From Sequoia sempervirens (taxonomy: Eukaryota; Streptophyta; Pinopsida; Cupressales; Cupressaceae): a stretch of DNA of 64,000 nucleotides. A model generated the notes under the pieces. It saw nothing but the letters and a program-made list of their open reading frames with translations. It searched no databases and was not told where the DNA came from. Shown piece after piece: positions 13,012 to 23,490 of the stretch (positions are counted from its first letter, which is position 1; the number at the start of each line of letters is the position of its first letter). Location of the stretch: the NCBI GenBank assembly GCA_007258455.2, contig VDFB02139129.1, positions 49,632 to 113,631 on the forward strand. Reading direction: 5' to 3'. The position numbers and the translations under genes are program-made.

Positions 13012-13860
13012 TTGATCAAGCCTACAAAGGAAATCAATATTGAAACTACAGATAATCCAAGGATTCCACAGGTAGCTGAATCAATGACAGATAATGAAAT
13101 CTCAGGGTTCATGAAATTTCTCAAAGAAAATCAAGTCAATTTTGCTTGGTCTTATGCAAACATGCCAGGTCTTGATCTTGATCTCATAGTGCATCATTTG
13201 TCTATCAAACTAGGAGCTAAACCAGTGAAACAAAAAATCAGAAAGATGCATCCTCACGTTGCACTACTAGTTAAAGAAGAACTCAAGAAACTCCTAGATG
13301 CAGGATTTATAAGATCAATTGCCTATGCAGAATGGATCTCCAATATTGTCCCAGTAGCAAAGCTGGATAAACGCATTAGAGTGTGCACCGATTTTAGAGA
13401 TCTTAACAAGGCCTACCCTAAGGATGACTTTCCACTTCTAAGCATTGACACTATAGTTGATTTAATAGCTGGCCATGCCATGTATTCATTAATGGATGGT
13501 TTCTCTGGTTACAACCAAATCATGATTGCACCAGAAGACCAAGAGAAAACAACTTTCACTTGTCCGTGGGGAACATACTGTTGGAATGTCATGCCTTTTG
13601 ATCTAAAGAATGTTGGGGCTACTTATCAAAGAGCTATGACTACGATCTTTCATGACATGATGCACACATTCATGGAAGATCATGTAGATGACATATTAAC
13701 AAAATCACACACCAGAGAAGGACACCTGTAAATTTTGTCTAAAATATTTACTAGATTGGAAAAATTCAAAGTTTTCCTAAATCCCAAGAAATGTGTTTTT
13801 GGGGTCACATCTGGAAAATTTTTAGGATATATTGTTTCAGAAAGGGAATTGAAGTAGATC
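13012..13860 (+). pseudogene. pol: Reverse transcriptase domain
   Basis: Same frame as gag until about 13844. Motifs in order: 'KEELKKLLDAGFIRS', 'W.SNIVPVAKLD', 'RVCTDFRDLNKAYPKDDFPL', 'SLMDGFSGYNQI', 'TTFTCPWGTY.W..MPF.LKN.GATYQRAM', and the catalytic box, which reads HVDD (13681-13692) instead of Y/F-VDD. Both catalytic Asp remain. A TAA at 13729-13731 interrupts 'GHL.ILSKIF'. A one-base deletion near 13844, in a G run, shifts the frame, after which the reading resumes as 'GIEVDPAKV'. The domain copies element RNA to DNA. As it stands it cannot be translated through. Confidence 0.93.
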
Positions 13861-13899
13861 CTGCTAAAGTTTAGACAATCATGGTGATGCCTCCCCCAA

Positions 13900-14500
13900 A
13901 GAACATCAGTCAATTGAGATCATTACAAGGGTGACTTCAGTCCATAAGAAGATTCATTGTGCAATTGGCTGACAAAAGTCTACCATTTACACATCTCCTA
14001 CATAAGAATGTTCCTTTTAGATGGGATGACAAATGTGAAATGGAATTTCAACAAATCAAGTAGTACCTGATGAACCCACCAGTTCTAGTACCACCAAATC
14101 TAGATAAACCATTGACCTTGTACATTGCCGCAACAGAGACATCTTTGGGTGCATTGCTAGCACAAGAAGACCATACAGGGAAAGAACGAGCAATATATTA
14201 TATCAGCTGAACATTGACAGGACATGAACTCAACTACACTTTCATTGAGAAGGCTTGCCTAGTAGTAGTCTTTGCTTCACAAAAATTTTGACACTATATG
14301 TTAACGCATACGATTAATCTTGTTGCAAAGATTGATCCACTTAAATATCTGTTAAGCAAAGCTATGTTGACAAGAAGGTTAGCAAAATGGGTCATGATTC
14401 TGAGTGAGTTTGACATCCAATATGTTGATCGCAAAGCAATCAAGGGACAAGTTATCGCTGATCAACTAGCAGATGCTCCAGTGCAAGTAGAGTACCCCTT
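13900..14500 (+). pseudogene. First RNase H (Ty3/gypsy type) and connection
   Basis: After the frameshift, frame 0 reads 'SLQGRLQSIRRFI', 'FRWDDKCEMEFQQIKQYL' and 'LYIAATETSLGALLAQED', the usual thumb-RNase H path of Ty3/gypsy pol. Stops at 14209 and 14289 (both TGA where CGA is likely) break it. 'PLKYLLSKAMLTRRLAKW' is the conserved end of this part. Catalytic residues are poorly preserved, as expected of the degenerate first RNase H in Tat elements. Confidence 0.85.
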
Positions 14501-14539
14501 GCGCATTGAATTTCTAGATGCCGATGTTTTCACTGTAGA

Positions 14540-14960
14540 ATTCAAGCAACTATGGTCCTTATACTTTGATGCTTCATTTACTCAACATGGATCGGGGGCA
14601 GCCATTCTCTTTGTCACCCCTCAAGGACATACTATTCCTCGGTCATATAGGCTCATGTTTCCATGCACCAATAACATAGCCAAATATGAGGCACTAATCA
14701 TTGGACTAAAGATAGCATTGGAATGGAGGATTACCGAGCTACAAGTTTATGGTGACTCACAGTTAGTCATTAACCAAATCAAGGATGATTATCAGACTAA
14801 AGATGACAAATTGTTGCCATACAAAAAGATGGTCGATGACTTCAAGAAGTACTTTGTGGACATCCAATTCACACAAATTCCAAGGCTTGATAACAAAGTA
14901 GCTGACGTTATGGCCATGATCGCATCATTGTTACAACTCCCAGAAAAACAGACTCGCTAT
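14540..14960 (+). pseudogene. Second (archaeal-like) RNase H domain
   Basis: In the open stretch 14298-15131 the reading 'WSLYFDASFTQHGSGAAIL', then 'NNIAKYEALIIGL', then 'LQVYGDSQLVINQI', then 'IPRLDNKVAD' has RNase H1 layout. The D...D...D catalytic positions are readable; the E of the AEYEAL motif reads K (AKYEAL). A second RNase H after the gypsy one is characteristic of the Tat lineage, which is the main reason for the lineage call. Confidence 0.85.
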
Positions 14961-15099
14961 GAATTTCTGGTGGAACAATTATTTACACCTGCTTATGACA
15001 CACCTGAAAGCCAAATTATCTGCCGCTTGGTAGGATCCGATTCACCCTGGTATGGTAAGATTTATGCCTACCTAAAAGTTGAAATTTTACCACCTGACT

Positions 15100-16304
15100 T
15101 ATCTTGTAATAAAAAACGTAACTTTATCTAACAATCCTCTCGCTATACCCTTATCACTGATACCCTTTATCACTGTGGTCTTGATGGTACTTTACTTCAA
15201 TGTCTTGAAAGTGACGAATCCGACAAAGCTTTACAAGAAGTTCATGGGGGCATTTGTGGTACTCATTCGAGTGGACTAACCTTATCCAAGAAATTGATTA
15301 GAATGGGTTACTACTGGCCTACAATGGAGAGGGAATCATTCAATTTTGTTAAAACATGCTCAAAATGTTAGATTCATGGGAGTCTTATTCATGCTCCTGC
15401 ACAAGAACTTCACTCGTTCACACCAACCTATCCATTTTCTCAATGGGGGTTAGATCTAGTAGTCAAAATTCATCCTTCATCTTCAAATGGGCATAAGTTC
15501 ATCATCACAATGACAAAATATTTCACTAAATGGATTGAGGCAGTACCTCTCTCTAAAGTCACTGGAAAACAAATTTCATCCTTCATACTCAACTACATTA
15601 TTTGTTGGTATGGTATTCCTAATACCATTATTACAGATAATGGTCGACCTTCCAAAAATTAGGATGTTGATGAACTTTGTGAAAGATTTCGTATTCAACA
15701 TAGATATTCAACACCTTACTATCCACAAGGGAATGGCCAAGCAAAGGCCTCAAATAAGACTATACTAAAGATTTTGAAGAAGACCGTAAATGATTCAGGG
15801 AAAGATTGGGATGTTCAACTCAATCTCGCCTTGTGGGCTTACAGAACTAGTGTCTGAACGCCAACGGGAGCAACACCCTATGCTCCAGTCTATGGAGCAG
15901 AAGCCATATTTCTTTTAGAGGTTGAAATACCATCACTCAAAGTATCACTGAAATGTCTCATAATAGATGACGAATACAGAGTTTCCCGACTGCAAGAGTT
16001 AGAAATCCTAGATGAAAAGAGACAAAGAGCAGCCGACCATTTGAAAGCATACCAATAGATGATGTATCGCAGCTATAATCACAAAGTAAAGCCACGTACC
16101 TTTTAGGTGGGTGATCTAGTTCTGAAAGAAAATCCATGAAATCAGAAAGATAGAGAAAATAAAGGAAAGTTTGAACCAAATTGGCTAGGCCCTTATGTGG
16201 TTATCGCAGTTTACGGTTTGGGAGCATACAAGTTATCAACGCCAGAAGGGGACTTGTTTGATGAAAATATCAACAACATGCACTTGAAGAAATATTATGT
16301 CTAA
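15100..16304 (+). pseudogene. int: Integrase domain
   Basis: It follows the RNase H frame after TAA near 15129. The HHCC zinc domain is readable (H-G-G-I-C-G-T-H, then C-S-K-C at about 15357-15368). The core begins 'WGLDLVV' (first Asp) and 'ITDNGRPS' (second Asp). The third acidic residue is lost: 'NGQAKASNK' has AAG at 15744-15746 where GAA/GAG (GQAEA) is the rule. Stops occur near 15369, 15660, 15855, 16057, 16105 and 16138. The C-terminal 'GPYVVIAVYGLGAYKL' and terminal TAA (16302-16304) match the family's usual end. No chromodomain is seen, consistent with a non-chromovirus lineage. Confidence 0.92.
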
Positions 16305-16318
16305 GGTAGCTATCATCA

Positions 16319-16620
16319 TCTGAAAAAGTCCTGAAAAAATTTCAAAAACAACAGAAAATTAATCTTGAAAAAATTTCAAAAATAGTAAAAAAAGTCCTAA
16401 TTTTTTTTCAAAAACAGCAGAAAAGTCCTGAAATTTTTTTAAAAACAGCAGAAAAGTCCTGAAAAAATTTCAAAAACAGCAAAAAAAGTCCTCAAAAAAT
16501 TTCAAAAACAGCAGAAAGAGTCTTGAAAAAATTCAAAAACAGCAGAAAAAGTCTTGAAAAAATTCAAAAAAACAGCAGAAAAAGTCCTGAAATTTTTCAA
16601 AAACAAGAAAAAGGTCCCTG
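16319..16620 (+). repeat. 33-37-bp tandem repeat after pol
   Basis: About nine imperfect copies of 'gtcctgaaaaaatttcaaaa' plus 'acagcagaaaa'. Short minus-strand frames here translate to Phe-rich peptides and are not genes. Confidence 0.85.
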
Positions 16621-17690
16621 AAAAAAATGTCATAGGGTGAAAACCTAGCAAATAGGCAAATTGCTGACAGAAAAATACAAAAAAAAAAAACAAAGAAATC
16701 AGAAAAATGCAATAAACATAGATAGTGAAAATCTAGCAAACAAACACTATCTGTACCTATCCATCTATTAGTTCTTGTTTTGCACTTTGGCTTTTCAACT
16801 TTCTATTTTTTTGCATCTTTTTCCACATCTTAGGGTTATAATTGCATCATCCTGCCATCATTTTCCTAGAGTGATAAAACGTCTTACCATGGCTTAATCA
16901 TTGTACATATTCCTTTTCGCAAGTTGTGTCGATATACGGGGAAAATGTCAACTGGGGGCACTTACCTTTCAAAGCATACTAAAACAGCTAGACAATGTCA
17001 TAAAATTCGACCATGCAAACAAACAACCAACTCATGCGACACCTTATTCGATCATCGATCCATATCATGAACACTTTTCAGCAGATGCCATCTCATTGTC
17101 TATTGGATGATCTAAAAATCTGAATAAATGTATGAAATAACAGTATTACATATTTGAACAAAGGTTTTTTGATTTTCGATATCATTACTCTGGAGCACAC
17201 TCGATGATGTACTGAACTAGAGTGGAAAGGAATGAGAATGATTTTTCTTTGTCTGCTGTCTTGAGGTTAACGATCAATTTGATGCAAATATGTCACAAGA
17301 CATGATTACCAAAGCAATATCATTGATGACAGTTCCACATTCGCATCGGAAGGGTGGTTAATCTATTTGTTTATGCAAGAAATGCTCAGGTCATCTCAGT
17401 TCAATTATACCTCGATGCTTGTGTTTGCTTGCTATATCAAAAATCATGAAAGTTGTATTTAGGTCATCATTGGTGCTAATTTCCCCTCTGATGCTTGTAC
17501 ATACTTCCAACATTTTAAGATGATCTATGATGATTCAAGAATGCTTATAACAGGCTCAACAATCTGGTTAGTTTTATTTAGTTGCATGTTAGTTAGATCG
17601 TTTGTATATATCTGCATATTGGATTCACATCAGTGTTCTGAAAGGTTGAATGAAAACATTAATGGTTGTCATGTATCTTTGAACTCGTTG
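16621..17690. other. Gene-free part between pol and the aORF
   Basis: No supported gene. The area includes a short 'tcaactgggggcac' string near 16949 that resembles the post-pol region of Tat elements. Short frames show no recognised family. Confidence 0.4.
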
Positions 17691-18440
17691 AGGAGGACAT
17701 TTGGACATTTCTCACTTCATATCATTTTTTTCATATCATTATTATCATTCATCATTTATCACTATCATCTTTCTTTCATTTTTTTTTACCATTAGATTCA
17801 TTTATTTATCATTTTCATATCATTATTTTCATAAAACATTATCATTTCTTATCCATTCATTATCATATCATTACTATCATTTATCATTTATCACTATCAT
17901 CTTTCTTTCATTTTTTTTTTTTACCATTAGATTCATTTATTTATCATTTTCATATCATTATTTTCATAAACATTATCATTTCTTATCCATTCATTATCAT
18001 ATCATTATATCTTTATCATTTATCATTATCATCTTTATTTCATTTTCTATCATAAGATCTTTATCATTATTTCATAACATTATCATTGCTCATTCATTCA
18101 TTTCCCACTTCATATCATTTTTTCTCTCATTTATCATTTCATATCATTTTTCATAACATCATCATTTTTCAACTATCATTTCCTTTTCTCTCATATCATT
18201 ATCTTTCATCATCCTATTATCATTCTATCATTTATCATCTATTATCATCATCATCTAGTATCATTCCACTATCATTGCACTCATTTGTTTCATATCATTG
18301 CATTCCACATTTTAAGTATTTCATTTTCATCGCATTGCCATTTTCATTACATAAGCATTACCAAATATATCATTTATCTTTTATCATTATCATTATTAGT
18401 ATCACATTCATTATCTACCATTTTCATATCATAATTTCAT
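17690..18440 (+). repeat. TCAT-rich low-complexity tract
   Basis: Long run of ATCATT/TTATCA words, with a larger internal repeat: the segment around 17745-17860 recurs near 17870-18010. Apparent ORFs are Ser/Ile/His/Phe repeats and are artefacts of composition. Confidence 0.9.
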
Positions 18441-18858
18441 GATGCATTTCATACACATACTATTCATTTTTGCATTTGAAACAAAATTCAAAAATCAACA
18501 TCTCATATATACATTATCACAATCATTGCATCTACATCCTAGATCATCCATCTACATCATATCATTAGATTATCCTGCATCATAAGATTAGTCCGCAAGA
18601 ACATTAAAAACATATCAAAAATCCACCTCATATCATATGTGAATAAAAGTATAATCCATAACACATCAAGAATGCATAACATATCATCATCAAAATCGTC
18701 GCCGTTGCATATCATCGCTCATCAAAATAATACAAATGTCCAATTTCCAATGAAACTAAAAAGTTCAAAACATGATACATGAGATATGATCAAAACTCAA
18801 TATACATGCTCTGGCAAAAATGATAAGCATATATACCAAAATATATCTGTCCCAAACT

Positions 18859-20889
18859 CTAGCTGGTAGATGCCCCTGAAGGAGCTGGTCTAAAAGGAGG
18901 TGGCCTGCCACTACCCCCTGCATTGGGATCCCGTCAAGGCCCTGTAACCTCTCTGCCATGTGTCGATGTCTGTGATCGGGTCCTCGTCCTACTATGTGAT
19001 CGTGGATAAGGCTCTCGACGATCGGGAGTACACAACTCCTCGTATCTGACTCTATAGTACTCGGCCTCTCTCACTGCCTCAAATCCCTCTGCAATGGCCT
19101 CCCGTAATGATGTACTCTCTACAGTACCCATGAGTCTCTGTGCCACACCCTCGGCCTCCAGTGCTCATCGTCTAAATGCATCCCTCTCTGCAGCCAACTG
19201 TGTCACCTAGGAATCTGGGGCAGGTGCTTGAGCTAGTACATGTGCCTAAGCCTGTGCCTATACCTGCATCTGAGCCTATGAAAACTGTGTCTGCAACTGC
19301 ACTATCACACTCTGAGCCTGAGCTAGTTGGCTTTGTAGCTGTGCCTGCTATCCCTGAAATGTCTGAACCTGAGCCTGCAATGTAGCCATCTGTGCCTGCT
19401 GAGATGAGGACGACACCATAATCACTATCTGTGGTCTGCCGCTAGATCTGGCTCACCGAATAATCTGTGCTTTGCCCAAACTGTCCAACCTCTGCTGTGT
19501 CTCCTCTCCATCATCATCTCCCCTATCATCTCCGCCATCCAAGCTGTCCTCGTCACCATCTCCTTCGCTCTCCTCCTCCTCATCTCCTCCACCCATCACC
19601 TCATCTCCCTCCTCCTCATCTCCCTCCTCCTCCTCCTCCTCCTCTCCTCCACCCATCACCTACTCTCCACTGTCCACATCCCCCTGTCCCCCTGCCCCTG
19701 GCTGTGGTGCTCCCCCAATTGCCCATGGCTCATCTGGCACTGTAAACCATGGAAATGGATGTGTATGGAAATAATGTGCATAATCATTAGTAATCCGTGC
19801 ATCCTGCACCTCTGGTTTGTTTGTCCATACCTCTGGCTGTAAGGTATAATACTCTGTGTATGCTACCTGGTATCAGATACATGGCCCCCATCCTAGATCA
19901 CCCTTGTGCCACCCATAATGAGCAACGCCCTGTGGCATCCCCTGTGTAGATCCAAACTATCTCAGCACCCGCAATGCCAGAAATCTCTCAATAATAAAAG
20001 GAGTCCACCCTATTAGATATCGCGGTCTGCAGACAAACGACATCTCTAAGTGATCACTCCCCCATGCCTCACAATCTGTGTACGGTCTCCATATCACTGC
20101 ATCTATATCATCTAATAACCATCGCCAATACTCTACCTTGCCCAGCTTTTGCTGGACAAGTGCACCAGAATATGCATACACATAGGGCCTCCCTGCTAGC
20201 CTATCTCTCATGCAATGTGGTCTCGTGATTGCAATATGCTCCCACACCTAGATTTATAGAAGTGTCACCCCACTTGCCAAGCTAGTGGATCCTCTGTATA
20301 CAACCTGATGAAGATCTTGATACATGTCTGCTAATATACAGCTCCCCCAAGCATACCTCTGTGGCTATATCACCAACCACTCCAACATCCTACCCCAACC
20401 AATTGCAAATCCCTTCGACCGATGGTTCGGTCAAAGGAAGCCTCCAATGAATGCAGCCAACACAGCAACTAAGGCTGGATATCTACTGAAATCCTCCCAA
20501 TCTATCCAATATCCACAAATGTTCACATCGCCGCATATCTGCCGCAGCGCCTCGGTCCCACCAATCTCCTTATGGTTATAAACCACAAGGGCACCGATAA
20601 CTAGAATCCCAAGAATCCTATACACATCCTCGGGCGTCACACTCATCTCATCGATCGGCAAGTGAAAAGTGTTATGCTCCAAGTGCCATCTTTCTGCCAA
20701 AGCAGCCAATAGTCCCCTGTTGATCTGAATACCTCGCAGCATGGTCAACAAAGGTCCCAGTCCACAATCTACTATACACTGTAACTCTGCTAGTGTAAGA
20801 TCTCCTACTCGCTCCCAACATAGTGGGAATTGCTCTCTAATCTGGAGGCTTTTGAAAGCCTCCTATTTTCTATCATCATAAGGACACAT
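18859..20889 (-). pseudogene. Antisense aORF with plant mobile domain (PMD)
   Basis: Read on the minus strand from ATG at 20889 (MCPYDDRK) to TAG at 18859-18861: about 676 codons, in one frame but with roughly a dozen stops. The N-terminal third looks like the plant mobile domain: 'LLAALAERW', 'NTFHLPIDEMSVTPEDVYRI' then a hydrophobic 'LGILVIGALV', later 'WERVGDL' upstream and 'GWTPFIIERFLALRVL'. A Glu/Asp tract (encoded by the TCC-rich stretch 19500-19680) and a Gln-rich, probably coiled-coil, C-terminal part follow. Known background: PMD proteins occur in plant genes and transposons, and antisense extra ORFs between integrase and 3' LTR are described for Tat elements. The role of the product is unknown. 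Many stops are TAG where CAG (Gln) is expected. Array 3 (21375-21770) lies upstream of this ORF. Confidence 0.75.
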
Positions 20890-21374
20890 TAATCAGACTC
20901 ATATCATGTGATCTATCTATCCAGAAAATTCAATCAATGACCCATCTCAAGTGTTAAATCAATCTATCTGAATATCCAATCAATCTACTCTATCATCATT
21001 TACTATTTGTTTTTCTTTTCAGGAAAGCAAATTTATCAACACACAATTCATTTCCTATTTGTATTTTAGTCATGAATGCAAATTTGTATCCTCATTTTAC
21101 TATTTGGTTTCTATCGTAGAAAGCAAATTTATCAAACATCTACTATTTGTTTTCAATTGCGAGAAGCAAAGTTATCTAAACACAATCAATCAATCACTGT
21201 ATTTTTTTTTTTTAACAAAGTTATCAAGCTATCTACTCTTTGTTTTCTATTTTGGAAGTAAAGTTATCAGTTCTTTATCAGATTTTTCTATCATTTTTAT
21301 ACATATCACCATGATGGTACTACAATTCATCTATCTATTGACTAAAGAAGCAATTTAAATCATCATTTTTCATC
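20890..21374. other. Presumed leader of the antisense aORF
   Basis: No gene. Several 'tactatttgttttc' strings recur at about 21000, 21098, 21140 and 21234, followed by variable 'aaagcaaatttatca', forming a loose 45-80-bp repeat. Confidence 0.4.
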
Positions 21375-21770
21375 ACACAGGCATTCTGTCAAAAATTTTC
21401 CATATGCGCTACTCTATTCCCCGAATGCGCTAAACCACAAATGCGCAACAGTTTCACTCGATTGTGCTAAAACTTTTCCCATAAGTGCTAAAACTCGGTA
21501 TGCGCTAATCTATCCTGTGGATGCACAACTTTAACTCCCAAATGCGCAACTGTATCTACTTTGTGGCCTAGCCCTATATGCACAATTCTGTGCCCTATAT
21601 GCGCTACAAGATCTTATACGCTGATTTGAACCTATATGCGCTACTCTATTTGTCATAAGTGCTAAAAGATGCATTTTTTACCCACGCCTATATAGGCCAG
21701 AAAATTTCCTATATGCGCTACCTAACTCTGCGAAAGCGCTAAATTTTTTTTTGAATGCGCTCTGAACAAC
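21375..21770 (-). repeat. Motif array 3, inverted relative to arrays 1 and 2
   Basis: About eighteen copies of 'CCTATATGCGCTA' and variants (atgcgcta, aagtgctaaaa, atgcgcaac), about 20-28 bp apart. The reverse complement is TAGCGCATATAGG, the motif of arrays 1 and 2. On the minus strand this array lies upstream of the aORF start, as arrays 1 and 2 lie upstream of gag. Confidence 0.85.
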
Positions 21771-22260
21771 TACTAACCGACCTAAAACATTTGCAAAATC
21801 GATTCAAAATGCAAAATTTAAAATCATAAATAGTTGGAATCACTCACCGGTGGTCCATATGCAGCTAGTCTCTGGTATTGGCACGCTCACTTGAATCTAT
21901 GCCTGTGCAATGGGATCTCCATCTCGCCAAGTCACTATTAGAGCTCACTTTTCACTGTAGCAGTAGGTTGAAAATGACACTTCATTTTACCCCTTTTCAC
22001 CTTTTAAGGGTCTATTAGGGTGAGAGTTAATGGCATTTTTCATTCCTTCAATATTATTTTTCACCAGGCCATCACAAACATCATTCATTGGGAGCTAAAT
22101 CACTGTTTCCCTATCATTCTTGACATTTTATCTTCAAATAGGCTTCATATCATCTTTTGTGATTTATCTCCCGAGGGGGCATCATTGACATCAAAATCGG
22201 AAACATATTAGGGGAATTTTTTTTATTTTCTTTGGAGCAATGTGTTTCACACATCACTTC
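21771..22260. other. Gene-free stretch before the polypurine tract
   Basis: No supported gene. It joins the motif array to the PPT. A 63-codon frame at 22020-22211 lacks recognisable features. Confidence 0.45.
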
Positions 22261-22274
22261 AAAGAGGGGCAAAA
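22261..22274 (+). promoter_or_regulatory. Polypurine tract (plus-strand priming)
   Basis: AAAGAGGGGCAAAA lies directly against the first TG of the 3' LTR, the expected place and composition for the PPT. Confidence 0.85.
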
Positions 22275-23485
22275 TGTATATGCATAAAAATGGTCAATGT
22301 CTATAATCCTGGCAATTAATTAAATATCTATTATTTAATTAATTTATCTAAAAGTCCTCTACATATGATTAAATTTCATTAATTTAATTATATTGTTTAT
22401 TCATCTTATTCTTCTTTCATAATTAAATAAATTTATTTTATTTAATTATTTTCATACGTCCACTTAATTAATTAAATAAATGCATTTTATTTATTTAAAT
22501 TAATTATCATTGTTTGAATTTAAATTAAATCTTTTGATTTAATTCAGTTTAAATATCTCTCTTTCTTCTATTTTAAATTCTTCTTCTAAATAATTAAATG
22601 TTTCATTTAATTAATTTCATAAATGTGATTTAATTAAATAAACCTTATTTAATTAAAAATCTTATGCTTTCTTTCTAAATCACAACTAGATATTTTATTT
22701 TCTCATATCATAATTAAATATTTTATTTAGATATGATATCTTCTGTTTTCTTCAAAAATCCTAATTAAAGCTTTATTCTTATCACAAAATTTCTTCTGCT
22801 TTATTTAAAAGCTTAATTAAATATTTCATTTAATTAAGAAAAAGCTGAATATCATCCACAAATAAATAATTGAATTTTTAATTCATTATTTATCAGCATT
22901 TAAATCTTTCTTTTATTCTTTTAAAGAAAGATGATTTCTTATCTTCTTATCTTTTTATTTTTCATAAAAATAGAAAAATCTTGTTTTTAGGTTTTCTTCT
23001 ATTTTCTCTTTAGTTTCATCCATCTTCAGCCATTCGATCTGCCAGGAATTATCACAACTATTAATCAAGACAGCCAATCAGAATATTTCAAAAAACTCTA
23101 TAAATACCTGTGTGAATCTAAGCATTGAGAACGAGTGATTAATTAGAGCTCATGCATTTAATTCATTTAGCATTTTAGCATCATAGCATCATGTTTACTT
23201 CAATCATATTAGTCTAATTTCATATCATGACTTAATCTTGCATCATGCATCATATTTAAATCTCGTTCTTTAGGAGGACAGTTTGTTGAGCCTAGCACAC
23301 AATCTGAGAGCAAAAGCTGGAATCAACAAAAGCACTGAAGATAGAGGACAATAGGATGACAATCGAAACATAATATTGAGTTTGCATCTCCTTATCTTTT
23401 ATTTTCTATTTTTGAATATAATGTCTTATTGGTGTGCTTGAATAGTATTTATTTAATTTCATTACACATTATTTTTAATCACACA
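22275..23485 (+). repeat. 3' LTR of the Tat-like element
   Basis: 1211 bp, a copy of 5622-6834 with small indels. It includes a TATA box (23098-23106) and ends AATCACACA before the ACTAC duplication (23486-23490). Confidence 0.95.
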
Positions 23486-23490
23486 ACTAC

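Larger units (their letters stand above)
5622..23485 (+). mobile_element. Near-complete Tat/Ogre-like Ty3/gypsy LTR retrotransposon
   Basis: Two LTRs start TGTATATGCATAAAAATGG and end AATCACACA (TG...CA). They are flanked by the 5-bp direct repeat ACTAC (5617-5621 and 23486-23490). Inside, in order, are PBS, motif arrays, gag, protease, G-patch-like motif, RT, RNase H, a second RNase H, integrase, short tandem repeats, a TCAT-rich tract, an antisense ORF with a plant mobile domain, a third motif array and a polypurine tract. The order protease-RT-RNase H-integrase is that of Ty3/gypsy. The second RNase H and the antisense extra ORF between integrase and 3' LTR are known features of the Tat lineage. 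By eye the two LTRs differ at about 30-35 of roughly 1212 positions. The copy is non-autonomous: stops, a frameshift and lost catalytic residues. Confidence 0.95.

Noticed and set aside
17520..18442. Overlapping His/Ser/Ile/Phe-rich open frames
   Set aside because: Translations of the TCAT-rich low-complexity tract. No start context or domain.
19467..19774. Plus-strand Pro/Ser/His-rich frames
   Set aside because: They are the complement of the Glu/Asp tract in the antisense ORF, which has the more coherent reading.
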